NCBI RefSeq assembly: GCF_024756235.1
Contig: NZ_JANUGY010000003.1
Span: forward strand, 496,001-560,000
Length of the DNA stretch: 64,000 nucleotides
DNA from: Massilia kyonggiensis
Lineage (GTDB): Bacteria; Pseudomonadota; Gammaproteobacteria; Burkholderiales; Burkholderiaceae_D
Direction: 5' to 3'
Part shown: piece after piece, positions 45,150 to 53,465 of the stretch
Position numbering within the stretch: position 1 is the stretch's first letter
How the letters are laid out: the number at the start of each line of letters is the position of its first letter
Notes under the pieces: model-generated
What the model was told of the DNA's origin: nothing
Databases searched by the model: none
The model's input: the letters and a program-made list of their open reading frames with translations, nothing else
Program-made: the position numbers and the translations under genes

Positions 45150-46358
45150 TTACGACGACTCCGTCAGGATTTTCTTGTAAATTTTTGCAACATTGTTACC
45201 AAGAATATCATAGGTCCGATGCGTTTTTACGTACGGTGGCCCACGTAACGCGAACTCTGCAGCAAGCGTCCCGTCATTTAACAATTCCAGAACCGCATCG
45301 GCGAACGGTGCCGCCTCCATCGGCACGCACAGGCCCGCGCCGCTCTCGGCGATGACAAGTTTCTGGTCAGGAATATCGTTGGCGACGCTGGGGATGCCGA
45401 GCGCGAGGTATTCCACCAGCTTCGTGGGCGACGACACGTCGAACAGCGTGCCGCGCGGGATCGGCGACAGGCCCACCTCGGCCCGCACGGCGTAGCCGAG
45501 CGCCGTGCGCTGGGGCAGCCAGCCCGTCAGCAGCACGTGGTCGTCGAGGCCGCGCCGGGCGATCTCGCGCCGCATCCACGCCATCTCGTCGTCGGACGGG
45601 GCGTCGCCGGCGATCACGAGCAGCACGTCGGAGTTTTTCTCGCGCAGCTGCTCCGCCACGTCGAGCAGGAAGTCGGAGCGGCGCGAACGCGCGATGCGGC
45701 CCAGGTACAGCACGACGCGGCGGCCGTCCAGGCGCGGGTCGTCGACGGGGTCGACATTGGCGCGGTCGAACAGCTGCGCGTCCACGCCCATCGGCACGGC
45801 CGTCATCTTCGACCGGTCGAACCCCTTCGCCGCGAGCCAGTCGGCCATCGCATCGCTCTGCACGAACACGTGGCGCGCGCCGGGCAGCACGAAACGGTAG
45901 ATGGCGACGCGCGACGCCCACGCACGCAGCGCATGGCCCATCCATTTCAGGCCGCGGCCATGGGCGCCAATGTCGTCGCGCCGGACCTCGAAGCCTTCCA
46001 CGATGGGGAACGACATCCAGTAGAGGAACGGCACGCGCAGCAGCGCGGCGGCAATGCGGCCCAGCACGCCGCTGGCGATCTTGTCGCGCACCTGGATGCA
46101 GTCGGGCCGGCCGTGGCGCAGCGCGCGCATGAGGCCCAGCAGGTCCCACAGGGGCGCGCACACGCTGGCGAAGCGGCTGCGCAACGAGCCGACGACGTGC
46201 ATGCCGCCGGCCGGCCACGGCGACGCATCGCCGCTGCCGCCCTGCCCCACCAGCTCCGTGGCCACGCCGTAGCGCGGCATCTCGGTGCCGAACAGGGTAC
46301 GCACGTCGGCGCGGATGGGGGGCAATGGATCGCGGACGACAAAGAGGATGGAACGCAT
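45150..46358 (-). CDS. Glycosyltransferase family 4
   Basis: A 402-residue GT-B enzyme: N-terminal RSILFVVRDPLPPIRADVRTLFG, central KMTAVPMGVDAQLFDRANV, then VVLYLGRIARSRRSDFLLDVAEQL, and the donor region LSPIPRGTLFDVSSPTKLVEYLALGIPSVANDI. The SSPTKLVEYLALG motif is the acidic signature of GT4 enzymes that use NDP-sugars. Specificity unknown. It is encoded directly before the adenylate-forming enzyme. Confidence 0.87.
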   Translation of the reverse strand: MRSILFVVRDPLPPIRADVRTLFGTEMPRYGVATELVGQGGSGDASPWPAGGMHVVGSLRSRFASVCAPLWDLLGLMRALRHGRPDCIQVRDKIASGVLGRIAAALLRVPFLYWMSFPIVEGFEVRRDDIGAHGRGLKWMGHALRAWASRVAIYRFVLPGARHVFVQSDAMADWLAAKGFDRSKMTAVPMGVDAQLFDRANVDPVDDPRLDGRRVVLYLGRIARSRRSDFLLDVAEQLREKNSDVLLVIAGDAPSDDEMAWMRREIARRGLDDHVLLTGWLPQRTALGYAVRAEVGLSPIPRGTLFDVSSPTKLVEYLALGIPSVANDIPDQKLVIAESGAGLCVPMEAAPFADAVLELLNDGTLAAEFALRGPPYVKTHRTYDILGNNVAKIYKKILTESS

Positions 46359-46432
46359 GAATTCCTTGCCTTATGAACAACGCATGGAATCCGATTCTAG
46401 CTTACTCGTCAGCGCGCACAATTGCGCGAGTC

Positions 46433-47290
46433 TTAAGCCGTCCTGAGCGCGAGCAGGCGCGGCAGCAGCGCGGCGCTGGCCTCGCTGTCGATCTTGCGGC
46501 AGAAATGGGCGCGCGACGCGGCGATGCGCTCGAAGTCGCCCTCGTCGAGGATCTTGGGGTTGCGCGCGCCGTGTTCCGGCCACTGGACGTAGCGGAAGTT
46601 CTGGCCCAGCACGCGGGGCGCGAACGGCGAGTTCATCACGAGCGTCTGGAAGAACATCTCGTCCGGACACGCGCAGCGGCGGAAGAAGCGCACGAGGCCC
46701 GGCTCGCGGGCGACGCGTGCGAGGATGTCCTGCACGCATGCGCGCGACAGCGCCCACCACGACGAACCGCCGTACGGCTGCATCCCGCCCGGCACGCGGC
46801 GCGTGAGGCCCGTCGCGCGCATCGCGCGGTTGGCGATGCGGCAGGCGGTGCGCAGCAGGCGCGGACCGTCGTCGCGGTAGAAATACTGGTAGCGGAAGCC
46901 GGCGGCCCACTGGCCGGGTCCGGTGCCGATGGCTACGGTGTCCAGCAATTCATGGTCGGTGTGGCGCGCCAGCGCTTCTTTCAGGCGCGCGTTCGACAGC
47001 AAGGGGAAGTCCTGGGCGGACAGGAAGACGACCTTGTCGAAATCGGGCACCTCGGCCACGATCTGGCGCAGGGAGTTGAGCACGGCCTGCACCTGGCTGA
47101 ACGTGCCCCAGTGGACGTCGACGCGGTCGCGCACGAGCCGTGCGGACGGGTGGACGGCGGCGGGGTCGAGCGCGCATTTGCGGTCGAGGTTCACGTACAC
47201 GCGAAAATCGTCGTCGCGCAGCTGCTCGACCAGCGCATTGAGCTGGTCCAGGTCCTTGTGTGCCTGGATCAGGAATACCTGTGTCGTCAT
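46433..47290 (-). CDS. Core-2/I-branching type N-acetylglucosaminyltransferase (GT14)
   Basis: A 285-residue enzyme with the GT14 features FLIQAHKDLDQLNALVEQL, VYVNLDRKC, VVFLSAQDFPLLSN, GGSSWWALSRACVQDIL and CPDEMFFQTLVMNS. These resemble core-2 beta-1,6-GlcNAc transferases, so it may add a side-branch sugar. The ATG at 47288-47290 has no visible Shine-Dalgarno and lies inside a 15-bp perfect stem (47283-47321), which could limit translation. The next gene upstream, a secreted heparinase-like gene, ends 47 bp before it. Confidence 0.85.
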   Translation of the reverse strand: MTTQVFLIQAHKDLDQLNALVEQLRDDDFRVYVNLDRKCALDPAAVHPSARLVRDRVDVHWGTFSQVQAVLNSLRQIVAEVPDFDKVVFLSAQDFPLLSNARLKEALARHTDHELLDTVAIGTGPGQWAAGFRYQYFYRDDGPRLLRTACRIANRAMRATGLTRRVPGGMQPYGGSSWWALSRACVQDILARVAREPGLVRFFRRCACPDEMFFQTLVMNSPFAPRVLGQNFRYVQWPEHGARNPKILDEGDFERIAASRAHFCRKIDSEASAALLPRLLALRTA

Positions 47291-47321
47291 CGCGCCGAGT
47301 GTAGCACGGCGCGATGACGAC
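47283..47321 (-). promoter_or_regulatory. Perfect 15-bp inverted repeat enclosing the GT14 start codon
   Basis: Arms GTCGTCATCGCGCCG (47283-47297) and CGGCGCGATGACGAC (47307-47321) are exact complements around a nine-base loop. On the minus strand the start ATG lies in the 3' arm, so it would be fully base-paired in the mRNA. No T-run follows, so it is not a standard terminator, though it lies 17 bp after the upstream gene's stop. Confidence 0.75.
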
Positions 47322-47337
47322 CCCGGTGACGGTTGGG

Positions 47338-49569
47338 TCAGTTCAGGTTCAACGACTGCGTACCGACGGTCAGCGTGCGGGTGGTGCCCGACGTCGCGAC
47401 CTTGGTGGCCGGACGCTTGCAGCCGACGTCGATCAGCACGAGGAACTCGGCCACCGACTTGCCGTCGTTCTTCAGGTAGAACGCGCCGTGGTCTTCCGTC
47501 ACGCCGGACTTGGCCGCCGGACCGCTCCACTTCGCGAACGGGGCATTGCCGTTCAGGTCGCGCAGGCACACCGACTGGCCGCCCGCCGCGATCTTCACGC
47601 TCGACGGGCTCTCGACCGTCATCGCCACCGGCGCGTGGAAGTTCCACTCGTAGGTGTGGGCGACGACCGCCTGCAGCTTGTCGCGCACGACCATGGCGTC
47701 CTGGCCGTGCAGGTACCAGATCTGGCGCTTGGCCATCGTCAGCTGGCCGCCGTACGACGGGGTCGCGTCGCCTTCGGCGTAGTCGTAGGACGACTGGGCC
47801 GAGAAGCCGGAGACGCGGCCGTTACGCTGCAGCTGCTCGCGGTAGCCGGTGACCACCTGGCCCTTGCCGCCGTCGAACGTGACCGCGTTCTGCGACTTGG
47901 TCTGGTGGTACCAGTCGGTCCACAGCGGCGAACCGTACCAGTCGTACCAGCCGGCCTTGACCAGCAGCGGCTGGCCAGCCACCGACAGCAAGAGGCCGTT
48001 CTGGTCGCCGTGGCTGTGGTTGAACGAGCCGTACGGGCTGGACTTGAAGTAGAACGACGTGCGGTTCGTCGAGCCGATATCGCTGTGCATCGCCACCCAG
48101 CCGGTGCTCGGGTAGTAGGCCGAGTTCGACGGCGGGATCTTCATCGACGTGCCGGTCACCGGCATCGGGTACGGGGCTTCGACCACGGACAGCGAATCCT
48201 CGAGGCCCGGCAGGTTGGCCACGTACCAGGCGGCGCGCGGCGACACCATGCGGTTGGCGAAGGCGCGGAACACGCGCGGGTCCGGCTTCGTCTCCGAGCC
48301 GTCGCCGAAGGCGTGGATCTTCGAGCCCGGCGGCGTGAACTGCGTCGCGAAGTCGAGGAAGCCCAGCGTCCACGGCTTGGCGTACAGGTTCACGCCGGTC
48401 GCCTGGACGATCGGGTCCCACAGCGCCGTCATGTAGCCCGCTGCGTACTCGGCGTAGGCCGTGCCGTTGGCATAGCCGCCTTCCGCACCCGACCACGGCG
48501 ACGGTGTGTTCACGTACGAACGGAACGTGAAGTCGAACCACGTCTGCGCTTCCGGGATGTCGCCCAGCGCCAGGGTCGAGATCAGCGCCATGTAGATCAT
48601 CAACGTGTTGCCGTGCGAATCGAACGGGTACTGGTCGAGGCGGCCGTTGTCGCCGGCGATGCTGCCGTACATTTCGGTCACGCGCGTCTTGACGACGGCA
48701 AGCCACTTCGCCTTGCGGGTCCCGTCCAGGTCACCGGCGAGCAGGTCGATGCCCTTCAGCAGCGACAGCGCGATCTGGCGCGTGGCCTGGTCCTGGTTGG
48801 CGTAGCTCGTGGGGCCGGTCGGGTTCAGCGATGCCAGCTGGTCGCCGCGCTTGAGCGCTTCGGCCAGGTGGACCGGATCCTTCTTCAGGCGCCACAGCAC
48901 CGCGGCCGCTTCCAGCTGGCGCGACGATTCGTTGATGCGGTTGCGCACGTCGGTCTGCTGCGATGCCATCTGCGCCGTCAGCGGCGTCGAGATCACGATC
49001 GGCCAGCGCGCGTCCGACAGGTCGGGCAGCGCCGTCATCTGCAGCTTGACTTCGTTGATCAGGCGGCTGACGTACGGGTCCAGGTCGCTCTTCTTGGCCG
49101 AGCTCCACGTCGAGTACGCGGTGAAGGACGGGGCCAGCGAACGGGGACGCGCCTTGTTCAGGATGCGCGAACGCAGGGTGGCGTTGTCGGGCACTTCGAA
49201 CACGGTCGACTTGCTCGTGATCGCGAACGCACGCGGGCTCGACCATTCAGTCGAACCGGCCGGACGCACGCGCCACGTGTAATTGCCCAGTGCCAGCGCC
49301 TTGGTCGGCAGGTACCAGTTGCGGTCGACGGTCGCCTTCACCGGCGAGCCGCCCGACGGGGTGATCTCGATCTCGTAGCTGGCCGGACCGGTCGGATGAC
49401 GCGCCCAGGCAAACCCCGGCGGGTTCTGCGCCTGCACGGCGCCGTTCGCCGGCGCGGGCTGGACGACCAGCGGATCGGTGGACTGGGCCCAATCGGCGCG
49501 TGCGCTGAACGACATCGACAGCGACGACAGTGCAACGACGGCGACAACGCCCTTCCGGTGAAATTTCAT
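47338..49569 (-). CDS. Secreted heparinase II/III family protein (DUF4962-like)
   Basis: A 743-residue exported protein. A signal peptide (ending SARA) is followed by a fibronectin-like N-terminal part (about 27-130, PLVVQPAPANGAVQAQNPPGFAWAR), an alpha-toroid (about 150-420, YPFDSHGNTLMIYMALIS), and a heparinase II/III-like beta domain (about 460-740) with FNHSHGDQNGLLLSVAGQPLLVKAGWYDWYG. The FNHSHGDQN segment supplies the conserved His/Asp. The start resembles DUF4962. Probably a periplasmic or extracellular polysaccharide lyase acting on the locus product. It has its own AT-rich promoter region upstream. Confidence 0.86.
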   Translation of the reverse strand: MKFHRKGVVAVVALSSLSMSFSARADWAQSTDPLVVQPAPANGAVQAQNPPGFAWARHPTGPASYEIEITPSGGSPVKATVDRNWYLPTKALALGNYTWRVRPAGSTEWSSPRAFAITSKSTVFEVPDNATLRSRILNKARPRSLAPSFTAYSTWSSAKKSDLDPYVSRLINEVKLQMTALPDLSDARWPIVISTPLTAQMASQQTDVRNRINESSRQLEAAAVLWRLKKDPVHLAEALKRGDQLASLNPTGPTSYANQDQATRQIALSLLKGIDLLAGDLDGTRKAKWLAVVKTRVTEMYGSIAGDNGRLDQYPFDSHGNTLMIYMALISTLALGDIPEAQTWFDFTFRSYVNTPSPWSGAEGGYANGTAYAEYAAGYMTALWDPIVQATGVNLYAKPWTLGFLDFATQFTPPGSKIHAFGDGSETKPDPRVFRAFANRMVSPRAAWYVANLPGLEDSLSVVEAPYPMPVTGTSMKIPPSNSAYYPSTGWVAMHSDIGSTNRTSFYFKSSPYGSFNHSHGDQNGLLLSVAGQPLLVKAGWYDWYGSPLWTDWYHQTKSQNAVTFDGGKGQVVTGYREQLQRNGRVSGFSAQSSYDYAEGDATPSYGGQLTMAKRQIWYLHGQDAMVVRDKLQAVVAHTYEWNFHAPVAMTVESPSSVKIAAGGQSVCLRDLNGNAPFAKWSGPAAKSGVTEDHGAFYLKNDGKSVAEFLVLIDVGCKRPATKVATSGTTRTLTVGTQSLNLN

Positions 49570-49953
49570 GTACTTGCTCCGAGAAATATTAACTGGACGA
49601 CTAGAGGCTCAGCCCGTCGGCAGGAAGCCTGGGCCCGATTTGCTTGAAGCGCTTTGCGGATGCAAATGAGCGCTGTTCGATACGAGAAATAGTACCCCAA
49701 AAAAATTTTCTTGCGGAAAATTTTCCCTTAGAAATCAAAGATTTTCTCGTTCGGAACACAAATCCAACGGTGCGATGAACCTCTTATTAACAGTAATATT
49801 TCCAGGCAAATAATCGCCGTTTTTCTACAGAAAAGACTTTTTGAAAACTGTGCGGACAAATCATCAAAGTTTATTAAATCGCCATGGAATTAATAGCTTC
49901 GACAATCATGTTATTCCGTTAATTCGAAACGAACATTACGATCGCATTACGTT
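49570..49953. other. AT-rich 384-bp intergenic region inside the exopolysaccharide locus
   Basis: No credible gene. The stretch 49680-49930 is much more AT-rich than the flanking GC-rich genes, with runs such as AAAAAAATTTTCTT. A bulged hairpin (AGCGCTTTGC and GCAAA-TG-AGCGCT arms, 49648-49674) falls in the leader of the secreted heparinase-like gene. The region breaks the otherwise tightly packed operon, so it probably carries a separate leftward promoter; no consensus pair is convincing. Confidence 0.55.
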
Positions 49954-50736
49954 CTACGTTCGCGCCGGCGCGGGCATGGCGCCATGCGCGGCCTCGGCGC
50001 GCAGCGCGCGCATGCGCTTGTAGTAGCGCAGGCAATAGATGCCGAACGCGAGCGGCGCCTGTTTCAGGTAGCGGCGGCGGACCTGGAACTCTTCCTGGCG
50101 CGCCTTGATCTTGTTGGCGGACGAGACGCTGCCCGCATGGTCGCGGAACACCGTCAGCGGCCGGTCGATGGTGGCCGGCCGCGCCACCTTGCCCAGGCGC
50201 AGCCACAGGTCGATGTCCATCGCGTATTTCAGCTTCTCGTCGAACATGCCCACGCGGCCGAACGCGCTGCGGCGGATGAAGACGGCCGGATGCGGCACGG
50301 ACGCCCGTCCCGCGGCGAACGCGTGGTAGCTGAACGGCACCATCCGGTACGGCGGAATCAGCTGGCCGTCCTTCAACACCTGCACGGTGCCGAACACCCA
50401 GTCCACGTGCTCGCTGGCGAAGCGCTGTGCGACGGTTTCCAGCACGTCGTCGCTCGCGTAGTAGTCGTCCGAGTGCAGGTGCGCCACGTATTCGCCCGTG
50501 GCCGCTTCGATGCCCTGGTTCATGGCGCGGCTGATGCCGCCGCCCACGTCGCGCAGCACGCGCTTCCTGCCCGGGTACGCGGCGATCATCTCCAAGGTGC
50601 CGTCGGTGGAGCCGCCGTCGACGAAGATGTGCTCCACGTCCTGGCAAGTCTGCCGCTGAACGGACGCGAGGGTGTCGGCCAGGGTGGCGGCGCTGTTCCA
50701 GGTGCAGGTGACGATCGAGAAGGTCGGTTTGTTCAT
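49954..50736 (-). CDS. Glycosyltransferase family 2
   Basis: A 260-residue GT-A enzyme: FSIVTCTWNSAATLADTLASVQRQ, the FVDGGSTDGTLEMI nucleotide segment, the HLHSDDYY metal motif, and a late DIDLWLRLG region. The fold and the DGGSTDGT signature resemble WcaA/WcaE-type colanic acid enzymes. Donor unknown. It starts 3 bp after the stop of the preceding GT4 gene, in the same operon. Confidence 0.88.
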   Translation of the reverse strand: MNKPTFSIVTCTWNSAATLADTLASVQRQTCQDVEHIFVDGGSTDGTLEMIAAYPGRKRVLRDVGGGISRAMNQGIEAATGEYVAHLHSDDYYASDDVLETVAQRFASEHVDWVFGTVQVLKDGQLIPPYRMVPFSYHAFAAGRASVPHPAVFIRRSAFGRVGMFDEKLKYAMDIDLWLRLGKVARPATIDRPLTVFRDHAGSVSSANKIKARQEEFQVRRRYLKQAPLAFGIYCLRYYKRMRALRAEAAHGAMPAPART

Positions 50737-50739
50737 GGG

Positions 50740-51951
50740 TCACTCGTGATAGAAGTCCAGGATCTGGGGAATGGCGTGGAACACGTCCATCGGGAAGGCA
50801 TCGGGCAGCGGCACCGTCACCGGCGCTCCGCCCAGCGTGTGGGCCAGCCGCTCCACGAGCCGCGGCATGGTCTCGGCCAGTTGCAGCTGGCCGTTGTAAT
50901 ACTGGTAGGCCGCCAGCTCCGGCGTGCCGCCGCGTGCCAGCGCGAGACACTGCTTGCCGAGGGCCAGCGCTTCGAGCACGGTAGTGCCGCACGGCTCTTC
51001 CCACACGGACGGGATCACGAGCACGTGGCTGCGCGCCGACATGCGGATCACCTCGTCGTACGGCAACCAGCCGAGGAAGCGCACCTGCTCGTTCGCATAG
51101 CGGCTCTCGAGCTGGCCCCGCAGCGGACCGTCGCCGATGATGGTCACCCGCGCATGCTTCGGCAGCCAGCCCTGCACCTGCGCGAGGAATTCGCCGAAGC
51201 CCTTGCCGGCGTCGATGCGGCCCACGAGCAGCACTTCCCCCGCCCTCACCTCGTCCGGCCGCGCCGCGCGCTCGCGCAGATACGGGTAGCGGATGAAGTT
51301 GTGGATCACGCGCGCGCGCGACAGGTCCGCGTCCGGCACCGCGCGCAGGAACGCCTGGCGCAGGAAGTCCGACACGAAGATCGTCTTGTGGCGAGAAAAG
51401 GCTTCCGCCGTCTCGGACCGGTAGCGGCGCACGGCCAGCCCGGACATCTCGCGCCGCACCGCGTTCGGCGCGGGATGGATGCAGGCGGCGCAGTCGCGCG
51501 CGTCGAGCGTCGTGCACACGTGTTCCTGCCTGAAGCGCAAATGGATCACGCACTCGCTGCCCTGGTCGTGACGGGTCTGCACGAAGTTGACGCTCCGCGG
51601 CACGTAGCGCCCCGCCATCGGCAGGTGGCCGTGGTAGTGCACGACGTCGTACTTGGCGGCCTCGCGCAGCAGCGCGCGCGCGATGCTGCGCGCGAACCAC
51701 GGGCGCTTGACGGGGTTGAAAAAGCCCAGCTGCGACTCCTTCCACCCCGGCCGGGAAAAATCGAAACCGGGCAGCACACGGCCCTTGAAGCCGATTTCGG
51801 CAGCGCTGCCGCCGTGGAACCGGTCGCTGCGTCCCATGATGTCGACCTCGTGGCCCAGTTCGAGCAGCGCGTTCGACAACGTCACGACATGCTTGCCCAG
51901 GCCGCCCACCTGCGTGCCCGGCAAGTCCTCCGAAACCATCAAGACCTTCAA
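50740..51951 (-). CDS. Glycosyltransferase family 4 (starch-synthase-like N-terminus)
   Basis: A 403-residue GT-B protein beginning LKVLMVSEDLPGTQVGGLGKHVVTL, the ADP/UDP-sugar synthase-type start. The core holds VLLVGRIDAGKGFGEFLAQVQGWL, and the donor motif SVWEEPCGTTVLEALALGKQCLAL carries both Glu residues. I place the start at the TTG 51949-51951: GAGGAAAG lies just before it, it overlaps the flippase stop (TTGA), and homologues usually begin close to this KVLMVSEDL segment. A longer ATG frame (51993) overlaps the flippase by 46 bp. Four Cys (CTTLDARDCAAC) near residue 150 may bind metal. Confidence 0.83.
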   Translation of the reverse strand: MKVLMVSEDLPGTQVGGLGKHVVTLSNALLELGHEVDIMGRSDRFHGGSAAEIGFKGRVLPGFDFSRPGWKESQLGFFNPVKRPWFARSIARALLREAAKYDVVHYHGHLPMAGRYVPRSVNFVQTRHDQGSECVIHLRFRQEHVCTTLDARDCAACIHPAPNAVRREMSGLAVRRYRSETAEAFSRHKTIFVSDFLRQAFLRAVPDADLSRARVIHNFIRYPYLRERAARPDEVRAGEVLLVGRIDAGKGFGEFLAQVQGWLPKHARVTIIGDGPLRGQLESRYANEQVRFLGWLPYDEVIRMSARSHVLVIPSVWEEPCGTTVLEALALGKQCLALARGGTPELAAYQYYNGQLQLAETMPRLVERLAHTLGGAPVTVPLPDAFPMDVFHAIPQILDFYHE

Positions 51952-53465
51952 GCCGCTTTCCTCATCGATAACAAACCTTTCACCCGCGTCCATGCCGTGC
52001 TCATGTCGTCCCGTTCGATCACGAACAGGCTGCCGTACGCGAGCAGCAGGCCCGCCGTCAGCAACACGAGCAGGAGCAAATCGACCGGGCCGCCATCGAA
52101 CAGGCGGTTGCCCGCGTTGGCGACGACGGCGACGACCGCCACGCCGGCCACGCTGGGCAGATAGGCTTTACGGACGAGCTCGCCCAGCCGCGCGGGCACG
52201 GTGCGGCCGTGCACGGCGACGAGGAAGGCGCAGGTCAGCAGCACCGACGCGATCAGGTGGCCCCACGCAGCCCCGTCGATGCCCCAGCCCGCGACGCCGA
52301 GATAGACGACGAGCAGCCCGAACGCGGCGCGCGCCAGCGCGAACATGCCGGAAAAACGGGGATGGCCCATGCCGTCGTTCACGAGCGACGGCAGGCTCGT
52401 CAGCGAGTCGATGAATTGCGACAGCGCCATCACGGCCAGCACGATCTGGCCCGCACGGGCGAACTGCGGGTTCATCCAGTAGAACAGGATCTGGTACGAA
52501 AACACGGCGACGAGCACGAGCACGGAGGCGTTGATGAACACGACGTAGCGGCTCGCCTTCAGGTACAGCCGGTTCAAACGCTCGAGCTCGCCCCGCGCCG
52601 CCAGCGCGCTCGCGGCCGGAAAAAAGACGCCGGACAGGCGATACGTGAGACTGAGGATGCGGTTCGCGAGCGTGGACGCGACGGTGAAGTAGGCCAGCCC
52701 CGTCACGCCGACGAGCGCGCCGATGATGAGCTTGTCGGCATACGCGTAAGACAGTGTCGCGAAGCGGCTCAGGAACGAGTACGCGGAAAAGCCCAGCAAT
52801 TCCTTGCGGATCGCGGCGCCGGGCTGACGGTAGCGCAGATCGGGCAGCAGGCGCCGGATGCAGCGCCACAGCACGGCGCAATTAATCGCGCTCGCGATCA
52901 CGCGCAGCAGGATCACTTCGAACAAGCCATAGCCCAGCATCAGCACGGCCACCGTCAGCAGCGGGACACCGGTGCCGAACAGCATTTCGATGCGGCTCGC
53001 GATGTCGTAGCGCATCAGCGATTGCGGCACGCTCTGCAGATAGCTTTGCAACTGGCCAAGGAAGAAGCCGAGCGCCGCCAGCTGGAGTGTCGCGATCGCC
53101 TCGTGCTCCAGCGCGGCCGGCACGGAAAACACGCGCGTGACGAAGAAGTGGGCGCCGAAGAACAACCCGAGTCCGCCGACGAGGCCCAGCAGCGAGTAGA
53201 CGGACAGGCCGAAGAACACCGTCTCGTCGATGCGCTCCTGGTCCTTGTGGGCGTTGAATTCCGCGATGTATTTCACGGAACCGGCCGTGACGTTGATGTC
53301 GATGACGGCGAAATAGCCGACGATCGCCGTCACGAGCGAGTACACGCCATAGTTCGCATCGCCCAGCCCTTTCACGACGAGCGGCACGGTCCCCAGCGCC
53401 ACCAGCGCGGGGATGACGGCGCCGAGCAGGTTCGAGAAGGCGTTGCGGACGAGGCTGAGGTTCAT
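51948..53465 (-). CDS. Oligosaccharide flippase (Wzx-type, MOP superfamily)
   Basis: A 505-residue membrane protein with about 14 spans, beginning MNLSLVRNAFSNLLGAVIPALVALGTVPLVVKGLGDANYGVYSL, typical of Wzx/PST exporters that flip undecaprenyl-linked repeat units. It overlaps the polymerase-like gene upstream (ATGA) and the glycosyltransferase downstream (TTGA). The extended frame far upstream is a shadow of the polymerase gene. Confidence 0.88.
   Translation of the reverse strand: MNLSLVRNAFSNLLGAVIPALVALGTVPLVVKGLGDANYGVYSLVTAIVGYFAVIDINVTAGSVKYIAEFNAHKDQERIDETVFFGLSVYSLLGLVGGLGLFFGAHFFVTRVFSVPAALEHEAIATLQLAALGFFLGQLQSYLQSVPQSLMRYDIASRIEMLFGTGVPLLTVAVLMLGYGLFEVILLRVIASAINCAVLWRCIRRLLPDLRYRQPGAAIRKELLGFSAYSFLSRFATLSYAYADKLIIGALVGVTGLAYFTVASTLANRILSLTYRLSGVFFPAASALAARGELERLNRLYLKASRYVVFINASVLVLVAVFSYQILFYWMNPQFARAGQIVLAVMALSQFIDSLTSLPSLVNDGMGHPRFSGMFALARAAFGLLVVYLGVAGWGIDGAAWGHLIASVLLTCAFLVAVHGRTVPARLGELVRKAYLPSVAGVAVVAVVANAGNRLFDGGPVDLLLLVLLTAGLLLAYGSLFVIERDDMSTAWTRVKGLLSMRKAA

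Noticed and set aside
49841..50023. 60-residue frame in the AT-rich gap
   Set aside because: Overlaps the end of the GT2 gene on the other strand and has no supporting signals.
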